From: Morinoia aosen | Taxonomy: Eukaryota > Arthropoda > Malacostraca > Amphipoda > Talitridae | Reading direction: 5' to 3' | Length of the DNA stretch: 64,000 bases | Assembly: GCA_030386875.1 (NCBI GenBank) | Contig: CM059577.1 | Span: 23,447,038-23,511,037, forward strand | Part shown: piece after piece, positions 33,797 through 46,000 of the stretch | How the letters are laid out: every line of letters starts with the position of its first letter | How positions within the stretch are numbered: position 1 is the stretch's first letter | Translations under genes and position numbers: made by a program | The notes under the pieces: model-generated | Databases searched by the model: none | Seen by the model: the letters and a program-made list of their open reading frames with translations, nothing else | Told to the model about the DNA's origin: nothing

Positions 33797-36700
33797 GTTT
33801 TCGTCATCGGGCTGCGTTGTCAAATAAGTTTTTCCGCTTGTTTTTCGAGATGGTGAGAGCAAAAAGCTATTATCAATTCAGTCGCCGATGGCTAAATGCA
33901 TCATCGTGACCTGCCCAATTGTACGGCATTTGTAAACTCAGTGTATCTCTCGCACATGTTCGCTAGAACGTAAATATTTTTTTTAGTCCTCTGCTGGCTT
34001 ACCACAAACAGTGGATGAATAATCGCGTACCTAACTTGTGTCCTATGAACAATTTTTTTTTTTTTAAATCGAAAACTCACGCTCAACAGCGATCTAATTC
34101 GTTACATCTCCGTTGACGAACAATATGCAGAAACTGGAAGGTACCGATTTCGACTGGTATTGTTGAAACCTTGTTTTTATTTGACAATAAAATATTCAAT
34201 TTCAAATACTTTACATATCCTTGAAATTTTTCCGCAAAATTACCATGAAGTAAAACGGCTGCCAGTGGATATTCTAAGGTTTACCGAAGCTGTCGTTAAC
34301 TGAGTTATTATTATTATTCTAAGGTTGGTGATCCCGAAAACCTGCATATTTTGAGTCACATGGCATCCGCACAAAAAATTCGATAAAATATCCACCCGCT
34401 AGTTGGAACGTTTCTCTTCATAGCTGAGAAATAGTTCATAATCGAGTTTCATTTCTAATCACAAGCTCATGCAAATGACAGTTTAATTTTACTCAGCGTA
34501 CACCCGCTACTTGCCCATCATAACCGTGCAACACTGAAGCATACGAGATCTAATGGGGCAGATTAGAATACAATACAGTACGCATGCTTTACCATTAGGG
34601 CATCTACCATTATTATTATCAGTGGAGTTTTACTAAAGACGGTTCACTGTTGTATTTGCTAATTGCCCAACAACTTACCAGGTTTGACATGGTCATTGTT
34701 TAGTCTAGTAACAACAAAAAATTGATTTTCATCCCACGTTTACATCTGAACTTTGACAGATGGTTGGAAAAGTAGTGATGTGCATTCAATGTTCTTACGA
34801 GGGAAAAATTGTCCATCTCTTCACACTGATCCCTATGTAACTACTCGTCACTCAGCACGGAGAAGTGTGAATTTAAGAATGTTTGACGTCTTGTCTTAAA
34901 TTGCGACACAAAATCCTCGAGACGTAGCTCTCTAGAAAGCAACAATGGTTCGTTGCTTGTTCTGTCCGACCATTCCTATTCTAGCAGTCAACATGATATC
35001 TAAACATCAGGACTGCAAATTTTTGTGCTCAACGCAATTCTATACATATAGCAATTCATATAGATGTTCTCCTAGTTTAAAAATTGAGGAATTGACAACA
35101 GATACAAAAAACAAATAAGCTGTTCTATCAAAAATTTCTTAATGGAGTTATTAAACCAGTTAAGAAAAATCAGTCAATTTTGAATAGAAGGGTTACATTG
35201 GGCATACTTATAAAACCTGGTCACCCTCTAGACTTGCTTGACACCGTTCATTAGTAATATAGATGAGGCAATATTTCGCACCCTGACTTTACTAATAACG
35301 TCGAGAAAAACTAGTAATATTATGAAAATGATTCATTAGAAATACCCATTTTACGAAGCCTCTTCCTAAAAATTAGTTATAAAAGAAACTTGCTTCAATG
35401 CGCCACGTGTTGTCAAGTTAAATGAAAAGCACGTCGAAGTACACCAAGAGTTAAGATGACTGCCAGCACACAAAAACGACCCATAGATCTTAGGTTAGTT
35501 CAAGACCCAACAGGAATGAGGGCAAAAAAATACAAAATACGGATAGAATATTTATATATATATATATGTCCGCATATATAGAAGCCAATACAAAAAGCCA
35601 GGCCATCTTCTAAATGATCCCTCGATACTACAGAGCGCATCTCGAAAGTTCAGACGGTCCATTATATGTACTCAGGAAGATGTTACGTCTATATTAAAGT
35701 TCACCGGACACAGGGAACCCGCTAAAGTTTATTTATACACGTGATTTGGTCATTTCATACAAGAGAACAAACGTGAATTAAGTTGGGAGTTTTGCTAGCG
35801 TCGCTGTTAGGTCATAGGACCAGCCAGCAGCTATTGTTTTGAGAAGAAAGAACAAAATTTTCACACAAACACTCGGAAGACGAGCCTTGTGGTGGTTTCA
35901 AAGAAGACAGCTTCCACCATCATAAACTAACGAGGACAGACACTTGAAATGATTTCGAGTTCGCATGGCTATGATTAAGAAAAATGTCATTTTTCGGACT
36001 GAGCAGTTGAATGAGCTCGATTTCGAGCTAAATGAAGGAGGCAGAAGTTTTGAAAATGTTATTAAGGACACCAATCCAGAGAGAAGTAGTAGTAGTAGTA
36101 ATAATATCAATTTGCTAGCGCTTCAGTGCACTATGTCGCGCCGAAGGTCTCAATATCCAGAGAGAAATGCTGCAATAAGAAGAGAAAGCTAAAATAAGCT
36201 GTCAACGAAGCAGAAGGTTCGTCCATAATAAAGATGAGGATGACCGACCCTAATGTCCAGCGTAGAGCAAGGTCGTGAATGCGCAAGTGTTTTATTATGG
36301 CTGGAAAACAGGACATCATGAATGAGCCATGGCCCACGCTGGAACATAAGTGTGGATATTAAAAATGCTTTCATTACAGTATAATACTAGAGGTCACAAC
36401 AACAGGTTCATAAAATGAAAGAAATGCAAGATGAAGCGACAGCCCCTGCTATGCTGTGGGCTCTCGGCGCCAGTCGAGTGCACCCCGTGCCTGTTGTCAA
36501 ATTTGTCGGTGTCAATTAACCACAATCCAGACTCGTCAATAACCAAGAGCCGACCAGCGCTTACAGCAAGTACACACCGAAATACATGATCACTGATCCC
36601 TAATTACAAGAATGACGCGGAGGATTTGTCCTGCTCTATTACTGCACACTTGTTTGAGTGATCAATTGGTATCAATTACTTTGTTCTTGCCAGGTTGTCA

Positions 36701-39700
36701 ATAATGTAAGGTCTCTAAAAGATCTATAGCAATTTCTTAGCCAACTTTTTTGATTTATAGAAATGTCATATATAGCTCTTCAAGTAAAAGCACATGGCCT
36801 AAGTGCAGCAAGTCCTACACGATACTTCGCAAAAAAAAAAACAGAGTAGAACGCCAATAGAAGCAACACCAAATCACTCGTAGGTCCTCAAAAATTCCAA
36901 CACAAAGCAAACATTTGACCGGAGGATCGCGACCAAGTTTCAAGTACGAGCGGCAGGGAAAAGGAGAACAAGGAACTCTGCACACGAAAGATGCATGAAC
37001 TACAGTCCCGCACTGTATCCTGCGGTGAGGAGCGTATCCTCCCTACTTCGACTGTCCTCGAATGCAATGAAGAACAAGCGACCCTTAGACAAATAAGAAC
37101 AACCACCGGATAGCCACAGCCAAGCAAGTGCATTTCATGTGGCCAGAATTATAGGAACCTGTTTGACTATGGCAAAAAAAATAACTATTTTATACTGTGT
37201 GTTGAGCGGCTTGTAATTGTGCCAGGAATATTTTCATACGGTATTTTTTGTTTCCATTTGCCTGTGCTATCCGCCCAACTTGGCCGCGCGCAGCACAATC
37301 CAGACAAGCAAACCTCGCACGACGACGGAAGTAAATTGGTTAACACTAATTTACTCGGCATCAAGTACTGGCGCACCCAGACGTGGAATTCGGGACTGGA
37401 AGACTTGGTTGCACATCGAAGCAGCAAAGCTCGTCGCGATAACTGGCCGCAGGAATGTAATAGGAATATAACCAGTAAATAACTGCATGCTAAATATACC
37501 GACATGATACGAGTACCTTGTGTAAAAATAAATTCTACTGAACTTCAACCGACAAACACATTCAATCAATGTATGAAAGAAACAAAACCCATGTGAGGAT
37601 AATAATACCATCATTTCGCATCAAAATGACTTCTAGGTTGAATCTAGGAGAAAAATTGAACATCTCAATGCAATAAAATCTAATTCTACCGCTGGCAAAT
37701 TCCTGAAGTAAATTGGAAAACCAAGAACACAAACGACTTAAGAACTAAAGAAGACATGAGCGCGTCGTGAGTGCAGAAAAAAGGAATTGCTTGTTCACCT
37801 CAGACCGTGCAGCGACTCAGCTTTCGGAACAATCAGAGCATGCAAGGACGAAAAAAAATTTCGTTCCAGAACTGAAAAGCCAAGACTGACGATACCCCCA
37901 GTATTGACATAAAATTCAAGAGGCAAAACTCACTCCTGCGATTGTCAGCAAAAATGAGAAATAGATTTGACTACGTTGATAAATTGATTCGATTCGAAAG
38001 AAACTCAAAATGAGGCCGTGGTGGTGAATGAACATGGCCAACCGCAGGGCGGCTTCCTGAAGAATCATTTTGTTATTGTTCTTATATTCATCATTGCAAC
38101 TGTAGTTTTAGCTCCTTGAAGAAGACCCGTTCACGGAAACATTAGCACGGCGAGGGAACACAAAAACGTCAGACTGTGAACGCGCGCACCAAGACACACA
38201 AAGCAATTACTTGAGCGCTAAACCAAGTGAGATAAAATAAAACAAGTGATGCGGGAATCGTGAAGCTCAGACCAAATGATACAATTGTGTCAAGTGACGA
38301 ACACTCACGAACGGATTTAGAAGAAGCACAAGATCAGCAAGGTGATGTGAGGGCTGGAAATAACGAACCTAGATACGTCACTTTGCTGACAGACTAATTT
38401 TTTTTTGAACAGAGTAGAGCAAATGAATTAATTTCAAATTTCAAACAAAGTTTTCATCGAAGGTGTGTGAGAACTTCATAAAAAGAACTCTAGATAAATG
38501 GAAAACATTGCGCTAGCTTCTTCAGTATAGGAACTAAATTTCCACAACACTGAGCCAAGTAGACGGAAAAAACTACTCAAAGGAGCCCATTATGCACAAT
38601 GCAAATGCTCATGCAATACAGGAATTACTACGATCTGAGCCAGCAACACGCAACTAAATATAATATTATACATAGAAGCAAAGAGAAAAAATAATCCACA
38701 TCTCAACGAAGCAAGTAGTGATACAAATTACACATTCCACGTAATTTCTCCTTTCACGTCGTGCGAGAAATAATAAAGCTAGACTAGGAAATAAGACGCA
38801 ATGCATCATGAACAAGGCAACCAGAACAAAAATGTAAGCAATTCAAGTTTGCGCTGGAAAAAGGCCCCGTTAGTAGGCTCAAAGGAGGTACTGGACCATA
38901 AATAATTGAACAATAATACCGTTAAAATTTTGTATTTAAATCTTTGAAAATTAATTATAGGCCACTGAAACCGAACCTTCAGGAAACTTATTGATAATGA
39001 AGAAGATTATTTTAAAAATGATTGTTGGTACAGAAGAAGAACCTTAAGAAAAGTTGTTGAGAAGTATTTCTTGCTACTAAAATGAAGTATGACACATGCG
39101 AAGTGCAATACGTCCTTAAAACTAAAGAAGCGATAGTAAAGAACACGCAGCTTATTCTCACTATAAGGCACTACAGTTGATAGGCATAAACCCTCGTCTC
39201 CTCCAAACCCTTCTTTTCCTCCACAGTTTCACTATTTTCTTGTCTTGACAATAACCTCTCCCGGCCTTCCCAATACGCGTTTCATCTCAGGCCCTCTTGC
39301 CACAATTTACGCCACCTTCCCATTCTTTTATGCCTCTACAACTCACCGCAACTCTTCAGCTCCTCATTACCATAATTATAGTTATATTTGATCGACAGAG
39401 CGCACGTCGCCAACGGGAATTTATCACCAAGTAATTTGCCGGAGCAACATCCCTCACTATCGTAATTAGCTTCAGATCAATCTTTCATGAGGAACAAAAG
39501 GAGGAAATGAACGTCAATTCAAATGAGAAACCACAAGTGTATTTCACAGAATTGGGGATATTTTCTAAATTTACCTACAGGAGGGATACACTACATATAC
39601 CTGTGTGGGGTAGGTAAGAGCAAGAGTAGTGTGATGAGCACACACGAGCTCAGCACATGTGCAGGAGGGCGCACGTACGTATGGCTGGAGAGGTGAGGAG

Positions 39701-39930
39701 GATATATGTCTCACTCCACAGCAACAAGTATGGGAACACTCTCACTACACAGAGGCATAAGCAAATTCATACGACCATCGCACTTCAACTAAAGAGCAAT
39801 ACGTGTGATGCTTACACCACAGAGTATGTACTCGCATAAGAGTCTACCCACGTGACACAGGCACACAGCATGTGCAGAGCTCACCCACGCCACACAGGCA
39901 CAGAAGACGTGCAGAGTTCTCACACACACG
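33797..39930. other. Gene-free intergenic region between the two converging genes
   Basis: About 6 kb of AT-rich sequence without recognised exons. Simple repeats include an ATT run near 34306, a TA run near 35550-35570 and an AGT run at 36082. Frames up to about 110 codons (35965, 37185, 37217) have no family motif. 39590-39930 is rich in CACAC and CACACAGG and includes the probable TMEM59 3' UTR. Confidence 0.5.
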
Positions 39931-39935
39931 CTACA
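39845..39935 (-). repeat. ~47-bp near-tandem duplication in the TMEM59 3' UTR
   Basis: Reading the - strand just after the stop, GTGAGAACTCTGCACGTCTT and the following bases recur about 45 nt on as GTGAGCTCTGCACATGCTG. Both copies share CTGTGCCTGTGT or GTGTGCCTGTGT. It abuts the last codons. Confidence 0.65.
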
Positions 39936-40074
39936 CAGAGGCGTGCGTGAGGGCGAGGTCGTGCTTGTTAGGCAGGGGCGCGGCCTGGTCGTCCTCCAGC
40001 AGCGACAGCTTCGTGAGCTCCTCAGGCCGCACCAGCTTCAGGGGCTCAGACTGCACCGCGATCGCCAGGTTGGC
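39931..40074 (-). CDS. TMEM59: TMEM59 exon 8 (last coding exon)
   Basis: Acceptor GTGTGTGCGTGCAG; encodes residues 291-337, the cytosolic tail with EELTKLSLLEDDQAAPLPNK and stop TAG. The EDxxxAGPLPxK-like end is the most recognisable TMEM59 signature in the gene. Confidence 0.93.
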   Translation of the reverse strand, partial: ANLAIAVQSEPLKLVRPEELTKLSLLEDDQAAPLPNKHDLALTHASV

Positions 40075-43000
40075 CTGCACGCACACACAACAAGGCAATG
40101 AGACGCACGACCTCTACAGAGACGTCACTGTGATAGAGTAACACCTCACACATACATCACTCTTTCATGAGCAAACAAAACGAGAAATGTGCGTCAATTC
40201 AGGTGAGAAACCTCTCGAAAGACTTTCACTGAACACATATTTCCTAAATTGGGTACTGAAAGATGTCAGTATACAACAACAGCATTGTGTGCTAGCAAGA
40301 GCCACACAGAAGAATGGTGACTCACAGCTTTGGCGGCCTGCCTGCGCTGGTGGCGGGCGACAGCAAAGCAGTAGCTGAGGGCGAGCAGAGAGAGGGACAC
40401 GGCAGCGAGGAGCAGCAGCAGGTGCAGCAGGTAGGTGTACCGAGTGCCGTGCAGTGACACGCGCGTCACTGTCGTCTCCTCCTCGGAGGTCGGGCTCATG
40501 GAGGCGTCGTACACGCGGCTGCTGAACGGGTTCAGGTTCTCCAGCGACCACGATGACGATTCTGCACAGATACCATGTTGCGTCGTGTACAAGGAACAGT
40601 GCATGTTTCACTGCATGCTGTCCAAAAGCTCCATCTCAATGAAGCTCATTTGAAAAACCTGTTTGCAGCAGCTTATGTTTCTTGTTTTTCAATACGGCCA
40701 GTAGAGAACGAGAAGTCTATAATATTAGGTGTTAATTTAAGCCTCCTAACCTAACTGCTGAAAAACAAAGCGTTCTGAAGAGAGGAAGGAGAAAGGCACT
40801 ATTAAGTATGGAGATACGGGTATGCGGAATCTATGCACACGGTGCATAGAAACAGTAAGTTGAGAAAGAAGTTCATGAAACAAGATAAAAGTTGAAGAAG
40901 AAAGTAATAGGTGTTGAAAAATAGAAGAGCAGTAAGTCAAAAAGGTTATCCTTAACAAAAGAAAAACACTTTATTTCAACATAAAGAAGGGCCACCTAAC
41001 TCTGAGCTCGAGATCTCACATTTTCCCTCTGGGAGCACCAATTCTCATAGTTACAATACTTTTATCCGCATTAGGAGTGAGCATAATATCGGCACAAAAA
41101 TAACACGGGGACGATGCTGAAGGTCCCCTCTAACAAGCAAATAAGCCCAATGGCACTGTCCTCATGAGATGATGTGTGTTGCAGTGCGCACTGACCTCTG
41201 GTGGCAGGATCCTCGTCTCCCTGTAGGGCGGGAGGCTGCGGCTGCTCACCACACTGGTCCTCAGGCCCCTCAACAGGGGAGATCTCCACCATCACCTGCA
41301 CCACACCACGCAGTTAACTCGCGCACGCAACTTCCACCAACCGAGCTTCATGAGACTCAATGAGTAACTAAACTTTGAGAAGATGTGAATAAAGACACGC
41401 GATTCATTTCAAGCAGATGATCGTGAAGATTAAAATCTGTTACGTCCAAATGAAGTCAACAAAGTACTTTTCTAAAATTACTGGAATTAAAACAATAACA
41501 CACAAGCGTGATTTTCCTCAAATTTTCTTAGCACAAAGGCTACTGAAATACAGTAGTAAAACTATTTCAAAAACGCGGAAGAAGTATAGATGGCATCGCT
41601 TAGAAGATTCAGAGGCAGGCCCCCACCAAGCCAAGTAGAGGCAGGCCCCCACCAAGCCAAGTAGAGGCAGGCCACCACCAAGTCAAGTAGAGGCAGGCCA
41701 CCACCAAGCCAAGTAGAGGCAGGCCACCACCAAGCCAAGTAGAGGCAGGCCACCACCAAGCCAAGTAGAGGCAGGCCACCACCAAGCCAAGTAGAGGCAG
41801 GCCACCACCAAGCCAAGTAGAGGCAGGCCACCACCAAGCCAAGTAGAGGCAGGCCACCACCAAGCCAAGTAGAGGCAGGCCACCACCAAGCCAAGTAGAG
41901 GCAGGCCACCACCAAGCCAAGTAGAGGCAGGCCACCACCAAGCCAAGTAGAGGCAGGCCACCACCAAGCCAAGTAGAGGCAGGCCACCACCAAGCCAAGT
42001 AGAGGCAGGCCACCACCAAGCCCCATAGAGGCAAGCCACCACCAAGCCCCATAGAGGCAGGCCACCACCAAGCCCCATAGAGGCAAGCCACCACCAAGCC
42101 CCATAGAGGCAAGCCACCACCAAGCCCCATAGAGGCAAGCCACCACCAAGCCCCATAGAGGCAAGCCACCACCAAGCCCCATAGAGGCAAGCCATCACCA
42201 AGCCCCATAGAGGCAAGCCACCACCAAGCCCCATAGAGGCAAGCCACCACCAAGCCCCATAGAGGCAAGCCACCACCAAGCCCCATAAAGGCAAGCCACC
42301 ACCAAGCCCCATAGAGGCAAGCCACCACCAAGCCCCATAGAGGCAAGCCACCACCAAGCCCCATAGAGGCAAGCCACCACCAAGCCCCATAGAGGCAAGC
42401 CACCACCAAGCCCCATAGAGGCAAGCCACCACCAAGCCCCATAGAGGCAAGCCACCACCAAGCCCCATAGAGGCAGGCCACCACCAAGCCAAGTAGAGGC
42501 AGGCCACCACCAAGCCAAGTAGAGGCAGGCCACCACCAAGCTCCATAGAGGCAAGCCGCCACCACCAAGCCAAGTAGAGGCAGGCCACCACCAAGCCCCA
42601 TAGAGGCAGGCCACCGCCAAGCCCCATAGAGGCAGGCCACCGCCAAGCCCCATAGAGGCAAGCCACCACCAAGCCCCAAAGAGGCAAGCCACCACCAAGC
42701 CCCAAAGAGGCAAGCCACCACCAAGCCCCATAGAGGCAGACCACCACCAGAGGAGCCCCTTAACTCAGAGAGGAGCGCACCTCAGGGCTGGACTCGACAG
42801 CCATGATGGTGTTGTCGTCACGCATGAAGTAGGTGAGGACGGACTTCTTGAGGATGCGCAGGTTGCACATGACGCTCGCCACCACACGCCGCACCTGCAT
42901 CACGGGCCGCACCAGGTGCACCTGCAGGCCTTCTCCCTCGCCTGCTCAACGGAATGCCTTACTCTTTTGCACATAAAAATGAGGAACATCACTACTTCAC

Positions 43001-46000
43001 AACGATTGGGTTTTTTCAACTAAATGGGAGTTTAGATTTTACTTCAAAAATTGCAGCTTTCTGTTTGCGATCAGATGTAAGAGTGTCAATCATAATTATT
43101 AATACTAGCCTGAAATGATCTTGTACTAAGTATGATCAACTACCTCGCAAGAGCTCAAGATATCAAGTAGTGAGTGTAAAATATTTGAAGAACTTACCAC
43201 CAAATATCCCAAGTTGGTCTGATGAGGAGTTGAGAGGAAACATCTTCATTGATCGCTTCATTAGTAAGTGTAAGCTCATTTAAAATTAAAGATTTCCCTC
43301 ATAAATCTTTTCCACGTCTACCACGTTTTTTATATTTCTATATTCACCAAAAGAGCTGCTTCACTTTGGTAAAAATCCTACTGCGCTAAACAGGGATCAA
43401 ACTATTGTCTTGTTTTTTCGAAGTGTGATGCGTGAGTGACCCTTGGGTCGCAAAGGAAACAGCACAAGGATTAAACACACAAGTACATTGAACATCATGA
43501 CTAGCATCTACTTGGTTAGCTTAATGCTCCCAAGCCAAAACTAAGGAGATCTCACGAGAGCAAAGAAAACAAACCTCTTAATATGGACTGCAGAAAACCT
43601 AAAATCTACGCACAGGATGTGTTCTCATACAGGAGGCCAAACCAATACAAATATGAAAGAAAAAACTGTGTCTTCCTATAGGATTAGCACCGAGTATTCG
43701 GACATAACACAAGACAAAGTTTTGGCAGCCAGGGATACAATATTTAGAATTACTGCATAGAATCTTTGGACAACTCAGAGATAAGCGCAAAGCAACCACA
43801 TATAAGCCTCGACGAGAAGCAGTGATATTCTGAAATTGAACCGAACCCTTTTTTGGGCTACACTAGAAATTCAAATTTGTAACCCAGGACGACTAAGTAC
43901 TGACCTAACAACACGAGTACCAGTTCATCACAGGACAGAACGCAAACGTTAACTATATACTACACTATACTTGACATACAGGTAGGAAGAGCCCTAAAAA
44001 CTTTGATCTTTCAAAGTTCTAGATACTCTTTAGCATATAAATCTTGGCAACCTCATTGTAGTTTCAATTTAAACATGAATTTGCTCAGTTATATCAGCTA
44101 GAAGTATTTACATTAGCACAAATAATTTAATTGTTCTGATGCATAAAATAAGTGTTCATTGCATATGAAGGCCATTAAAATATTAGCACTACATTCATTA
44201 GCGAAAATTTTCCTAATTACATGATCGAAATGTTGCTATTGTGTAATTCTTTTGCTGACAGGATAAAGCTTGGGAAATAAATTTTGGAAAATCAAAGGAA
44301 GTAGAAAACGCAAACACTTGAAATTCAACTGCATATCCTGCAATTTAAATTCCATTTAAAAAATTCAATTTTCATAAATTCATTTTGCCCTGCCATTAAT
44401 AACAACAGCAATTAACAATATATTAGCGAACAAATTTAATGCTGGGGTGTTGCGTGACTCCCTTGATAAAGAACAAAATCGCCCTTATTCTGCACCTATG
44501 CCACAGATGTGTGTAAACCATAAATTGTTGTCAGCCAGTTAAGTTGGACAAAGAAATGTTAATATGGAAGCAAGATAATGCCTCTGTAATTAATACCTGT
44601 CGAGCAACATGGATCTAAACACTACAACACAACTGCAGCCCAAGCTGTTTGGCACAGCCTCTCAGCAACAGCAACACAGGGCCTGCCACCACATGATATT
44701 TACATCTAAAAGCTGGCTTCTAGTAATATTTTCCTAATAAATAGGTCTTCATAACTGTGAAGGTGGCAGCGTGACCCCCTGACACACACACTACCCACCT
44801 GCAGAGACCGACCCATCAACATCAACAGCCATGGGGCGAGAGGTTGCGAGCAACTGTGGGGGAGGTGTGGCATCAGTGAGACGTAGTAACTTATCACAAA
44901 ACTAACAACTATGAATAATTCAGTTAATACCAGACCAATAAAAAACATGTATTAGTCACCACCAAACTAATTAATGAGCAAGTATTAGTTGTCTCCAAAC
45001 CAATCAATAACCTAGTAGTAGTTATCACCAAACTAATTCATGAGCTAGTATTAGTAACCACTAATTAATAAGTTACTTGTTAGTTGGTTACAACCAATTC
45101 CCAACATAAGCAATAGCAGCCATACCAAATTCTAAGCCCTTGCTTTTGGAATAATTCACACTACATTTTCTGGCAAAACTAAGCTATTACTGCAGTTTTT
45201 GGTCCTACCATCCATCTGTATGTAGATAGTATTAAGAGTAACCAAGCAAATGGACAATGGCTCAGTTTTTTGATATTGATGTATGAGACAAAAAAATGAC
45301 CACAAACCCAGCTCTGCAGCTTGTCACGTAAATTAAAATAAAAATTGACTATAATTGATGGTAAATATTTCATCATAAAAATTTACCATGAACCTATCTC
45401 TGCAGCATGTCTTGAAGATTAAAAATACTACCACAAATGACCATAATCCCATCTCTGAAGCTTGTTTTGAAAATTACAATAAAAGACTTTAAAAAATTTA
45501 GCATAAATCAACTCAGCAGCTTCCCTTCAAGATTAACCCTAAATTGAGAGCTGTCTTTTCTGACTGACATTACGAAATCCTATTATTCTTATACTCTAAA
45601 TACTCTGATGAGGAGTTCACACCTTACCGTGTTTCATGAATGATAATTTAAGGGAAATTACTCTAGTATTGTGTTCAAAAGCAAAACAATTGGTCGTTAT
45701 AAAGCTAAAATAGAGTTCATGGCTAACCACTTCTGACGAGGCCCAATCACCACCAATACACACCAGCTGTGCTAAGGACCCACACCTGTGCAAACACACA
45801 CTCAACGTAGTTCCACCATGACCTTAAACCCCTCAATGGAATATTCCATAATCATTGAATCAACAGAGAAATATTAAGATCAATAATAGAATAAAAGAGT
45901 CCTTAGTAAACCACAAACTAACTCCAGCATGTACATCCCCCAACCTATCCTACATGCCAGGTGCATCACCCCCATCACCACCAACCCTTCCACCACTGTC

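Larger units (their letters stand above)
39480..40260 (+). repeat. Diverged direct repeats flanking TMEM59 exon 8
   Basis: 39480-39560 and 40160-40260 share TCTTTCATGAG, then AACAAAAnGAGnAAATGnnCGTCAATTCAnnTGAGAAACC, about 680 nt apart in direct orientation. The last exon sits between them. An old segmental duplication, or two copies of one unnamed element, would explain it. Confidence 0.6.

Noticed and set aside
35965-36192. 75-codon + strand frame with acidic and serine-rich stretches
   Set aside because: The serine run comes from an AGT microsatellite; no domain or context.
41562-42747. Frames of 178-371 codons on the - strand (ACLYGAWWW-type repeat)
   Set aside because: Lies wholly in TMEM59 intron 5 and is created by the 26-bp array.
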